A stretch of DNA of 46,253 nt from Seminavis robusta (lineage: Eukaryota; Bacillariophyta; Bacillariophyceae; Naviculales; Naviculaceae). The stretch is from positions 1 to 46,253 of the forward strand of contig CAICTM010000829.1 in NCBI GenBank assembly GCA_903772945.1, written 5' to 3'. A program made the translations under genes and the position numbers. The notes under the pieces were generated by a model. That model did not search any database. It worked only from the letters and a program-made list of their open reading frames with translations, and was not told the origin of the DNA. Positions 12,401-21,335 of the stretch are shown piece by piece; position 1 is the stretch's first letter; each line of letters starts with the position of its first letter.

Positions 12401-12734
12401 TTTCGTATTGAACGCATCCACTTTCGTCTTTTTGGCAGCGGTGTTCAAAAGATTGCTGTTGTAGCGGCCACCCCTTGGGAGCACATTCCGCCAGTTGTTC
12501 CCCTTGAAGAATGCACGATAGTCATTGTCCACTGCCGATCTAATCTTCTTGATAAAGCCCTGTTGCGCAGAGCTGAAGTTCTTCAGTGGTGAATCGCCGG
12601 TGGAGTTTGTCATTGTCGATTGCTTTTTGAATGAGTTCCCTCCACGCTGGCTGGCTGGCCAAATCTTTCAGAGAGAGTTGAGGGTTAAAGTTTGCGCGGG
12701 TCCTTGCCAAGACTAAAGAAATTTTGGTTCCCAC
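9425..12734 (-). pseudogene. Broken transposase-like gene (zinc motif, HhH-like motif, DDE-type core, Cys-rich tail)
   Basis: Reading right to left, coding-quality sequence moves through several frames. An N-terminal helix-rich part (12734-12540) gives way to another frame (12613-12218) with a CPHCKK zinc-type motif and KTRWIN. A third frame then reads LPGVGGTKLRQL, resembling a helix-hairpin-helix, and continues through 12203-10847. That core has KIDFNYK, VVYVDNCC and LLDVFHWQKRW, the pattern of RNase H-fold transposase-like proteins. A 73-bp intron (10846-10774) joins it in phase to 10773-9557, which ends in a CITCGHKRKDH zinc motif. A TGA at 9556-9554 interrupts that motif, yet the same frame continues with YCGNCWQL and further Cys/His residues to about 9425. 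The two frame changes and the stop mark a dead element. Family assignment is from motif memory only; the closest group I can suggest is the DUF6729-type transposases. Confidence 0.65.
10774..10846 (-). other. Intron in transposase-like pseudogene
   Basis: The donor is GTACGT and the acceptor TTTTTTTAG. Exon phase is kept across it (ATT G / GA ATC), removing the stop codons that separate the two open frames. Confidence 0.75.
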
Positions 12735-14395
12735 AAGTACGAGTGGACTTTAAAGTACATTTTATCTATGATGCGACCAAATTTGCGCGTCTGAGGAATG
12801 AGTAGGGGATTATAGGTAGGACATTGGGTAGTTAGAGGACAGGACTAGAAACGTCACTGGTACCGTCTGGCCCCCCCTCCTTCTTTTTTTCTTCTTCTTG
12901 GATCCAACGAGTCCTTCGCCACACCGCTAGTCTAGTACATGTAGCTAGCTAGAAGCAGATTCCTCTAGCTGGAGCTAGCTAGTGCTTAGCTACGGTACTA
13001 GCTAGTACTAGATAGTTGGCAGCATTGGAAGGCTCCTGCGCAGCAGCCTCCAGCCACAGCCAGGGCACAGACATCAAACAAAGCGACTTGCTGCTGGTAA
13101 CTAGTACAGCCGGCTACCCTCCTGCTAGTCTAGTAGCTAGCTAGAAGCAGATTCCTCTAGCTAGAGCTAGCTAGTGCTTAGCTACGGTACTAGCTAGTAC
13201 AAGTAGATAGTTGGCAGCATTGGAAGGCTCCTGCGCAGCCTCCAGCCACAGCCAGGGCACAGACCTCAAACAAAGCGACTTGCTGCTGGTAACTAGTACA
13301 GCCGGCTAGCTAGGGTGCCATGTTGGCAACCCTGGTTGCCAGACGGATATTGTTTACTGGATGCAAGATGAGCACAGGTACCGGTACATGTACACCTTAC
13401 CCGAGTACCTCTTGCTTGGGTTGGCTGCTTGCTCTGGCGGAACATAGGTATGGCTGTACCGGAACCTGTAACCCTGCCTCTTCCATCCGAGGACCAAGCA
13501 ATCTTGCGAAACTGAAGATGACGAACAAGCAGCAGCAGGAGCCGTACGACTGTAGAACTAGCCATAGCGAGGAATGCGAGCGTCTGGATCTTCACTTGGC
13601 CAGACACGAGAGTTGTAGTTTTCTACCTGTTGCACCAACACTGGCTTGCTATCATAGCTCTCAGTAGGGCTACCGGTACTAGCGGTACCGCACCATGCAT
13701 CTACATCAAAAGTTCAAACGAGCGATTGAGCTATTGGAGTGATATTGTCTGTCTACCAGTAGCTTGTGTCGCTTTTGGTCGTTGTTTTGCTGGAGATCTG
13801 GTCTAGCCAGAGGTGCGTACCGGTACCGGTACAGTCGTACCGCGCGTATTGGAACCGCCGTTGGACCTAGTAGTAGTACTAGCTAGCTAGCCAGTAGAAG
13901 GGAAATTACATGATGGTGTATGCTTTGAAATCAGAGCAAAACTATTTTCAATAAAAATACTGATCCATTTGCAATCATTTACTACAAATGTACGCATTTT
14001 GCTTTTCTCAAGGAAAATACTAACCGGTGAAACTGCAAGTGGGACTGTCACTCGACTTGGGAGACGAAACTGTATCTGGATGGGACCAGTGAGTTAGAGT
14101 TTTGAATGGTAGCGGTACCGTAGACGCTGTCTGTCTCACATCAATCAAGATCTACTTCCTGATGAGCCAATCTGCAGCGTCCCTACCAGAAGACAAGCCA
14201 GCAACCGCAAGCGCAATGTAGCTGTTCAGTGTTTTGCTGCATTGCTCTTAATGCTCTTGAGGTTGGGCGCTGGCACGGAAACTCGGCTTGTGCTGCAAGC
14301 AACGAAGCATAGAGCTCACAATTCAATTCTCAAGGTCCAGAAAGCCGCAAAGCTCCCACCAGCAACCAACTAGCCAGCCGATACTCGCTCCAACC
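12735..14395. other. Intergenic stretch with CTAG-rich and GGTACC-rich repeats
   Basis: About 1.7 kb between the transposase-like remnant and the SOD-like gene. Apart from the tandem duplication annotated separately, it holds many CTAGCTAG runs (12940-13010, 13130-13205, 13870-13890) and GGTACC/ACCGGTACCGGT words (13377-13390, 13815-13832). The open frames here overlap on both strands and look like chance. The promoter of the SOD-like gene should lie in the last few hundred bases; no clear core element was recognised. Confidence 0.5.
12926..13310. repeat. Tandem duplication, two ~190-bp units
   Basis: Unit 1 (about 12926-13123) and unit 2 (about 13124-13310) share long identical blocks, such as GATAGTTGGCAGCATTGG and AAGCGACTTGCTGCTGG, in the same order and orientation. 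Differences are a few substitutions and small indels, including CAG and CATGTA steps. The units are rich in CTAG words. No coding capacity is apparent. Confidence 0.88.
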
Positions 14396-15234
14396 ATGAA
14401 GTTCGCCATCAGCGCCGTTTCTTTCTTTTCCCTTGCGGTCTTCTCTTCAGCCCAGCCGCGAGCAGAATATGTAAGTACGGTCGTGAAATTAGGTCTTTGG
14501 TGCTTGACGATACCAGTATCTGCCTTAGCTGAACGATCGGACCTCCCGGCTCCCTAACTAACTATACAGGAAATCGACTGTGGCGTTTACGGCGACGGTG
14601 AAATCAAGTTGCAGAACGGTCGAATGTCTTTGGAACTTGATCTCGACAACCTTGATGATGTTGTCGACAGCGTTGGAGACACGCTTGGTTATCATCTTCA
14701 CACTACATGGGTCAATGCTGCTCACTCTTCACTCACCGAGTGTGGAGCTGACTTTACAGGTGGCCATTATGATCCCACCTACAAATGTGGGCCTGCCAGT
14801 GAAGCAAAGGATGATTCACAATGCACCAACGCTAACTACGAATGCAATACCAATCATCCCTATAAGTGTGAAAGGGGAGATCTTAGGTAAGAAGCAAGTG
14901 AGGGAATTTCGGGCGTGCGTCGTCGCTCAGACCCATCACTGCCGATCTGGCTGAACAATTAATGAATCATAACAATCCACTCACATTTTGTCTTGTACGG
15001 TACTATCATCCATTACGTAGTGGCAAGTATGGAGCATTGGTTGTGCAAAACGATTGGACCGCCACATTGACCATCACAGGGGACAAGCAAGGAGCAACGA
15101 TGCAAGACTTTGTAGCAGACAACACAGTGCGAGATGCCGGAGTGTGGTCCTCTCTTGTGTTCCATGACCTGAACAAGGAGGGAGAGCGCGTTCTGTGTTG
15201 CAAGATCCTTATGGAAGAAGAAAGCATGGACTAG
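14396..15234 (+). CDS. Secreted Cu/Zn superoxide dismutase-like protein, probably copper-only
   Basis: Three exons (14396-14470, 14570-14886, 15021-15234) with GT..AG junctions in phase give 201 residues. Residues 1-19 are a signal peptide ending in SSAQ. The remainder follows the Cu/Zn-SOD plan: HLH (His67, His69) matches the first copper ligands, GGHYDP (His91) the next, GDLSGKYG the conserved GDL turn, and SLVFH (His179) the last copper ligand. GERVLC supplies the active-site Arg (187) and the disulfide Cys (190), pairing with Cys83. The extra zinc ligands (a second and third His plus Asp) are not evident between His91 and GDL, as in known copper-only SODs. Four further Cys (98, 110, 117, 125) suggest added disulfides. 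The likely role is extracellular superoxide dismutation; loss of activity cannot be excluded. Confidence 0.8.
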
Positions 15235-15909
15235 CTTCGCTAGCTATCGACAGATAGACGTGGATACAACTACGGCAGCAAAAAAGTAAAGAGTTGTGGA
15301 AAGACTGAAGAAAAAGTCAGGAATTGTGGATACGAAGGCAAACTGTGTGCGTGTGTTTTCTCGGCCTCGTTTGCTTTTGTGAAGTGCGGTATTGTTGGTT
15401 GTGCCAGGCGCAAACTGTGTATAATCAGCATACAAAAAGTTAGGTTAAAGAAATGAAAAAACAGTGGCATGTACCCTCATGCATCTTCGATGTTGCGTAA
15501 AATTTTGCATGGGGACGCCAGAGCACTAGCTAGATGGCGACCATCACGCCACCGGTAGTAGCTAGGTTTGGGGTGTGTGCTCATCTCGATAGCAGAACGA
15601 GTGAGTGAGCCTAGCTAGTAGCCAGAACACTTGCTTCCAATGCCTGAGGATGCAAAAACCTCTGAAGATTCGGAGATTCTTTGAGTGGGTATCGTACGCT
15701 ATGGTGGGTGCGGTGCCAGTGGGATTTCCGTTGCTTGGCAAGATCTGGAGGTACGGTTCTTTAGGGTTCAGGCTATCTCTGGAAGCAAGACCAAGGTATT
15801 TCCACAGTTCAGCATCCCAGTTCTTCTGATCATCTCTCTCATCAGCAGCAATATACTCCGTATCGCAACGCAACGCAACGCAACGCAAACGCAAAGCACC
15901 AACAAGACG
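15235..15909. other. Intergenic region upstream of first SurE-like gene
   Basis: This stretch holds the 3' flank of the SOD-like gene and the presumed promoter and leader of the SurE-like gene at 15910. A (CGCAA)5 microsatellite lies 22 bp before the start codon. An in-frame ATG at 15685 could extend that gene, but the signal peptide directly after 15910 argues against it. Confidence 0.5.
15864..15888. repeat. (CGCAA)5 microsatellite in presumed 5' leader
   Basis: Five perfect CGCAA units followed by a degenerate sixth (ACGCAA). It lies in the presumed 5' leader of the SurE-like gene starting at 15910, so length variation could change leader length without touching the protein. Confidence 0.9.
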
Positions 15910-16848
15910 ATGCCACTCCATGCCCTGTTTCTATCTGTGCTTCTCTTTTGTTGCTGTGTGTTTTTGCCAGTATCGTCTCTTCGAATTCTCTTGACCAACA
16001 ACAATGGGTATTCGGACAATGGCATGCCGTTGCTGCGCGATGCGTTGATAGCGGCAGGCCACGATGTGTTTGTGTTTGCTCCAACGACTCGTCTGAATGG
16101 TGCCAGTGCGGCGTTGGATTTGCCCGTGGTCAATGTGACACAGCGTGACGCATCCAGTAATAGTCAAGAATGGGAGGTAGATGGATACGCCGCGACATGT
16201 GTGTTGGTAGGGTTGAGTCAAATGCAACTATTGTTGGATGCCAGTTGGATTCCCGATTTGGTGATTAGTGGCATCAACGATGGATACACCAGTGGAAGTC
16301 AAGATTGGCATTCGGGAACACTGGGTGGCGCCTTGACGGGTCTTTCCAAGGGCGTCCCTTCGTTGGCCATTCTCACGGACAGTCCCCAAGAAGTCACGGA
16401 TTCCTACTTTATCAATGTGGCGCAATTTGTGGTCCAGTTGGTCGATACGTTGGAAGACGTCTTTGCCGAATTCCCCCTTGGAGTCGGTCTCAAGATTATC
16501 TATCCCCGCCAAGAAACACCCGATGCTGTGCAAGGAGTGGTACTGGCGGGAAACAACAATTACTTTTTCGTCACTTTTGACTACGTGCTCAGCGACACGG
16601 TACCCAATCAACTCGAAGCCAATATCGTATTTGTACGGGATTCCACCAGTACTACAGATGGTGCTACAACCGAAGATAGCAACAGTCTGGCCCAGAGCGA
16701 TTCCCAATTGGTGCGGGATGGATACATTACGGCGCTACCCATTCAAGCAGATGTCTCACTCAAGGCGACCAAATACAATGAAAACTTTCTAGGAGGACTC
16801 GCCGTCATGTTGGAAACCATGGAGCTACAGACACCAATAGCAAGTTAG
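15910..16848 (+). CDS. Secreted SurE-family phosphatase-like protein 1 (metal site altered)
   Basis: Single exon, 312 residues. Start chosen at 15910 because residues 1-23 form a signal peptide directly before the SurE core. SurE proteins are metal-dependent 5'/3'-nucleotidases or acid phosphatases whose metal is held by two Asp in the NDDG motif, a Ser and an Asn. Here the first motif reads LLTNNNG, so both Asp are Asn (31, 32). The Ser position is Asn63 (LNGAS). The later SGIND motif keeps its Asn (123), and the following HSGT motif is intact. The fold therefore looks conserved (GHDVFVFAP, PDLVISGIND, GVGLKIIYP), but catalysis is doubtful. It could be a binding protein or use another mechanism. 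It is followed in the same direction by paralogue 2. Confidence 0.9.
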   Translation: MPLHALFLSVLLFCCCVFLPVSSLRILLTNNNGYSDNGMPLLRDALIAAGHDVFVFAPTTRLNGASAALDLPVVNVTQRDASSNSQEWEVDGYAATCVLVGLSQMQLLLDASWIPDLVISGINDGYTSGSQDWHSGTLGGALTGLSKGVPSLAILTDSPQEVTDSYFINVAQFVVQLVDTLEDVFAEFPLGVGLKIIYPRQETPDAVQGVVLAGNNNYFFVTFDYVLSDTVPNQLEANIVFVRDSTSTTDGATTEDSNSLAQSDSQLVRDGYITALPIQADVSLKATKYNENFLGGLAVMLETMELQTPIAS

Positions 16849-17942
16849 CTTACTTATTAGTCAAGCAGGCTACCCAAGTAGCTAATCATGGGATGGATCA
16901 AAAGAAAGGTGAGGCAGGCCAAGGAAAAAGGCTTCTGGCTGGCCAATACATACGACGCTGAGCACAGGAGATAGAGACTGCATGATCATGCAACAAAAGT
17001 TCGATCCGCTTTATTAAAAAGATAATAGGTTTCTCCAAAGCATGCATAACTAACTTGCTTGTTGCAAAGTGAAGGCTAAGAGAATATCTCTCTCCTCATC
17101 AACTCTAGCTAGCTATAGGCAGGTACCAGGACAGACTCTGGCTTGGAGCTTGCTATAGAAACATGATGCCAGAGCTTGCTATCTGGCTAGAGGTTTTCGA
17201 CAGGCTACGGTAGGTGCGGAGGTCCCCTCTCTGGCTAGAGCTAGAGATCATCAGATCTCCCGGAAACTGTGGCAATTCTTAATAACAGTGATGAATCTTG
17301 TTTTTGAAATTCGAAATGTGACGTGAATATGATTACTTAGAGCCCTGCTTCTAAGTACCAAACATATTTAAGCAAATTCTTGTCTATGTAACCATCTTCA
17401 GTCTTGCAAATCGGATTTCCCTCTAGCGCACCTCGGCTCTTGTTTACGAACCACCTCTCTTGACTCTCGACCAGAATCAATCGAGCTGTTGAGGCAACCG
17501 ATAATTGATACAACGAAACTGCGGAACCATGACAAGAGCCAAGGGGAAGACTCATCTTTGTGAACGGACACGACCTGAAGCTGTACCGGTAAACTTGAGA
17601 CTGGCATCATTGCTGTTGGAGATGGCGGCAACGAAGAAGCAGACGAAGTGTTCGAGCCGTTGTGGTTTACCACTCCCATCCGGAACAGAGTCTGAGTCGA
17701 CGAGACTGATGCCCAAAAGACAAAAGAGACCACTTCGCGTACTGCATCCACCAAAGGTGCATAGACCACTACTAGTGCCAGAAGAGTCTGAACAGCAGTA
17801 CAATCGCCATCACAAGCACAAGCACCACGATCTGCACCCTTGCGAAGAAGACAGTACCCCACGTCGAGAAGCAACGACCATGAGAGGACGAAAACGACCG
17901 CGAGTGCAACGAGTAGCACAAAGAAGGACAAGATCCAGTCTG
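16849..17942. other. Intergenic region before second SurE-like gene
   Basis: About 1.1 kb. The last 414 bp (from ATG 17529) are open in the same frame as the SurE-like gene and encode a very basic, low-complexity stretch. This may be leader sequence or an N-terminal extension. CTAGCTAG words occur around 17105-17120. Nothing else was recognised. Confidence 0.45.
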
Positions 17943-18872
17943 ATGAGCGTTACGTTCCTGCTGTGTCTACTCCTGCTCAGCAGTACTAGCCGAACCACCA
18001 GTGCCTTGCGTATTCTCTTGACGAACGACGATGGATTGGACAAACCGGGATTGCAGACCCTGCGTCGTCGACTCATTCAAGATGGACACGATGTCTTTGT
18101 CTATGCAACGGCGGCAGATCGATCCGGCATCAGTGCCAGTGTTCAACTCAGTGTGCCGTTTGTACCGCTCGAAGATCAACAGACCATTGTCGTGGGACCT
18201 CCCGCCACCTGTGTCATTGCCGGATTGTCTCTCATGAACACTACTACCACCACAACGACTGCTTCCTCCACTGCCGATTCCACCACCACCATTGCCACCA
18301 ATTTTGCCGTGGGTCCACCCGACGTGGTCATTGTCGGTATTTCCGATGGATTTGCCACGGGCGCTCAAACGCTCCATTCCAGTAGTGTCGGTGCCGCCTT
18401 GACGGCCATGGGACGAGGCTTTCCTACCATTGTCGTGGCCGGATTGTCCACCAATCCCACCATTGTCGTACAGGAAGTCTACTATGCGTACGTGGCGGAT
18501 TTCACAGCCCGGCTCCTCACCCAGTGGGTCGCCACCATTCCACTGGAAGACATGGCGCCGGGAGCTGGATTGAAAGTCACGTATCCTCCTCTCCAACCCG
18601 AAGATGTCATTGGAGTACAGTTGGCCAAGAATGGAGACGATGCACCACTGTCGTTTGGGTACACACCTTCCACGGCTGATCCGACCCTTTGGCAAGTTTC
18701 ACCCGTTATGAATGAAGACGAGCAAGTGGACCCCGATAGTGAAACGGCGCTCGTGGATGCCGGTTATGTCAGCATTCTGCCCATTACCAGTAGTTTTGTT
18801 CTTCCCGAACGACAATTCAACGTACGGTACATTCTCACCCTGCGAAGAATGTTGAGAGGAGTGGATCCATAA
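17943..18872 (+). CDS. Secreted SurE-family phosphatase-like protein 2 (NDDG motif intact)
   Basis: Single exon, 309 residues from ATG 17943. This start gives a clean signal peptide (SVTFLLCLLLLSS) ending just before the SurE core, as in paralogue 1. In-frame ATGs at 17880 and 17529 would add 21 or 138 mostly basic residues and would make the hydrophobic segment a signal anchor. The metal motif LLTNDDG (Asp29, Asp30) is intact and ADRSG supplies the Ser (61). The Asn of the usual SGIN motif is Ser (VGISDG, about residue 134), and the phosphate-binding SGT is SSS. A Thr/Ser-rich insert (about residues 99-118) sits between the core strands. It is the most likely of the three to bind metal and be active. 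The next gene downstream, paralogue 3, converges on it. Confidence 0.88.
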   Translation: MSVTFLLCLLLLSSTSRTTSALRILLTNDDGLDKPGLQTLRRRLIQDGHDVFVYATAADRSGISASVQLSVPFVPLEDQQTIVVGPPATCVIAGLSLMNTTTTTTTASSTADSTTTIATNFAVGPPDVVIVGISDGFATGAQTLHSSSVGAALTAMGRGFPTIVVAGLSTNPTIVVQEVYYAYVADFTARLLTQWVATIPLEDMAPGAGLKVTYPPLQPEDVIGVQLAKNGDDAPLSFGYTPSTADPTLWQVSPVMNEDEQVDPDSETALVDAGYVSILPITSSFVLPERQFNVRYILTLRRMLRGVDP

Positions 18873-19465
18873 AACCAATACTGCGGTAGATTGAATAGAT
18901 GATGCAGGAGAGCAGAATCTTGTGGATGCTGCTGCCATTGGATACTATGTTGCCGTCTTGTTTGCGTTGGTGGTCGCGGGCAGTGGTGGCGAAGAAGCGA
19001 TAAACTGAATCGAATCATCTTTGAACATTAGCCCCAAAAGTACATAATATGTACTCGTACAAACAATCGATTACCCATAGAAACCAGCAATATTCCGCTT
19101 AGCATTGAACCTACGGCGGACCAGTCAAAGGCGGCTTGTGATTGTTCAGAAGTGCGTGTGTTGTCAAGCTGGCGCAATGGAAAACGTGCTTCTAATAGGG
19201 GCCTCCCAAGCTCCAGCTGCATGAGACAGCAAGAGACAGGACCTCCATCAGAAGCTGACAGTATGTAGCTATCTAAAGCAGACCGGTACATCATTACTTG
19301 AATATGCATGCAATTATGTTTTGTTGTTTTAACTACTACTTGGTCGTTTCGCCGCTACACTGTGGTCCGCGAAAACAAGCTGCGATACCGACGCAACCAT
19401 GGATCGACCCAAGGAGCAAACCTCCTCATTTACTTCTGTTCCACTCACAGAGAAACCCTCTCAAC
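18873..19465. other. Intergenic region between convergent SurE-like genes
   Basis: About 590 bp between the stop codons of paralogues 2 and 3, so it should hold both 3' ends. No repeat, RNA gene or convincing open frame was seen. Confidence 0.5.
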
Positions 19466-20475
19466 TTACTCGGACTTTTCATGACGTTCCCAGCGACTGT
19501 CTGTTTCTGCCAAAACGTGCGCAATATCGTCCACAAAGTAGGCGTTGTCGTCCAACTTGTGCAAACTCACGTCATTCGAAATGGCCAAGACACCAATGTT
19601 GCCAGCTTCCACCAAGTGGGCATCACTGTCTTCGTGGAACTTTTGGGCCGAAGGAGCAGGTCCGATACGGAAGACTCCCTTGCGATCCGGGTCTTCGTAG
19701 TAGCCATAGCTGAAGGGGTTGTAGTGTCCGTACCCAGCTAGAATGACTTGAGGGATATCCTTGGGAAGCTTGGCGGGGTAACCAATCTTGAGCCCCACTC
19801 CAATGGGGAAGACCACCATTTGCTCCACCAAGACGTCCACCAAATGGCTGACAAAGACAGAAGCGTGTTCAAAGTGCTCCAGTTTGTCAATGTCCTGTGC
19901 GAGATTCGTCAAGATACAAAAGGCAGGAATGTCCTTGCCCAATGCTGTCAAGACACTCGAGACGGCACCGGAATGGATATCCATGGGACCACTGGCGTAA
20001 CCAACATTAATACCTGAGATAATCTGAGGTTACCAAAAGAACAGAAATAAATGAGATCTCACAGGCAACAAAACACGGATGGCAAGCACACTTGTTGTTA
20101 TCTCATCTTCATCAGAACTGTTTCTTGTGTTCTTACCAAATCGGGATCTGGCATGGGCTTGTGCGTTTCGGAATTTTTCTGGGTCATCTTGGAGACGCCC
20201 ACCAAGACGGCGGTGGCGGGTGTTCCGTCCACCTCCCACATTTTCTCCTCTGCCTTGCCATGAGCTTTTACCTTGACATTGGGCATGGAAAGAGCGGCGC
20301 CCATCCCCGTCATGTCATCCTTGGGAGCAAACGTCCACACATGGTGGCCTCTCTCCAACAAGGCGTCGCGAAGAATCGTCAACCCTTCGTCTTCAATCCC
20401 GGCCTCGTTCGTCAACAGAATCTTGAGTGCCAAACTAGATTGGACTAGAACAAAGAAGATTAATGCTCGCATCAT
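19466..20475 (-). CDS. Secreted SurE-family phosphatase-like protein 3 (metal site altered)
   Basis: Two exons (20475-20137 and 20023-19466) joined across a 113-bp GT..AG intron in phase; the junction rebuilds the PDPDL-IISGINVG motif. The product has 298 residues with a short signal peptide (residues 1-16). The metal motif reads LLTNEAG, so the two Asp are Glu24 and Ala25. The Ser position is Thr56 (DMTGMG). The SGIN Asn is kept (119), and SGT is SGA. The SurE fold signature is otherwise clear (GHHVWTFAP, FPIGVGLKIGYP). It is probably not a standard SurE nucleotidase. The intron and reversed orientation set it apart from the two intronless paralogues upstream. Confidence 0.9.
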
Positions 20476-21335
20476 GGTTATGTGTGGTTTAGCTTTGATT
20501 CGATCGATCTTGGTCTTCCTTACAGATTGCGGTTGGCCAAATTAGATGCTTTTTGTTGTGGAGAAACAATGAGTGAGGGCAACAAATGAGCAGCCCAGCA
20601 TGTAAAAAGCTCGAATCGAAGGATTTTGTGGCCTGTGGATCTGCAAAGATACACTATACAAAAAACAGTACAAGCTTGGTCATTGCGGATCTTGACTCCC
20701 ACCACGACATGGCAGCTACCAATAGCTAACCGAGCTCCTCGTCATGCCAGCAACCGAGTAAATCTAAGTCAGCACCGAAACCTACTAGTAGCATACTCGT
20801 AGATGACCCACCGACCGCACCTCCATTGAGCAGTCCGAGTCACGAGGAACTGGTGCGGGTTCAATCAAGCTGTCATAATCGTAGAGGCCAAGCTCACTCG
20901 CTCTAGTATCTACAGGTACGGTACCAGCCAGATGAGCACGCACCCCAACCTACCGGTAGATAGCGTGACCGTACCCATGCGAATGGTACCACGCAGCATC
21001 TCTAGCTACATGTAGTCCAGTCAGGCAGCCAGTTCATTGTCCTTTATCCTTTGAGTACATGTAGGTTGACTTTCGAAATCAGCGATGGCTCATGCTGTTG
21101 CTGCAGAGAAGAAACAGGAATACAAATGCTCAATGATACATGTACTAGTATCTGCTGAGGATGCATAGGGCCAACACTCGATTACATGATGTGAACCTGA
21201 GCAAAAAGTCAATGAAGTATGCCTATTTACAAGTTTTTGCCAGCAAGCCAATTTCAACCAGCATGATAGATGTCACGGACAGAGGGAAAAGTGTGTTCTC
21301 TCTGCCTGCCAGCATGTCTTTAGCCTAGAGCTGCC
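20476..21335. other. Intergenic region, no gene seen
   Basis: 860 bp between the start of SurE-like gene 3 and the end of the first LRR gene. It contains scattered CTAG, GGTACC and TACATGTA words. A T-loop-like GGGTTCAATC at 20857 has no tRNA around it. The promoter of the SurE-like gene should lie in the left part. Confidence 0.5.

Noticed and set aside
17967..18695. Minus-strand 242-codon Gly-rich frame
   Set aside because: Antisense of the second SurE-like gene, whose protein motifs are unmistakable.
20857..20866. T-loop-like GGGTTCAATC suggesting a tRNA
   Set aside because: No acceptor, D-arm or anticodon stem pairs around it.
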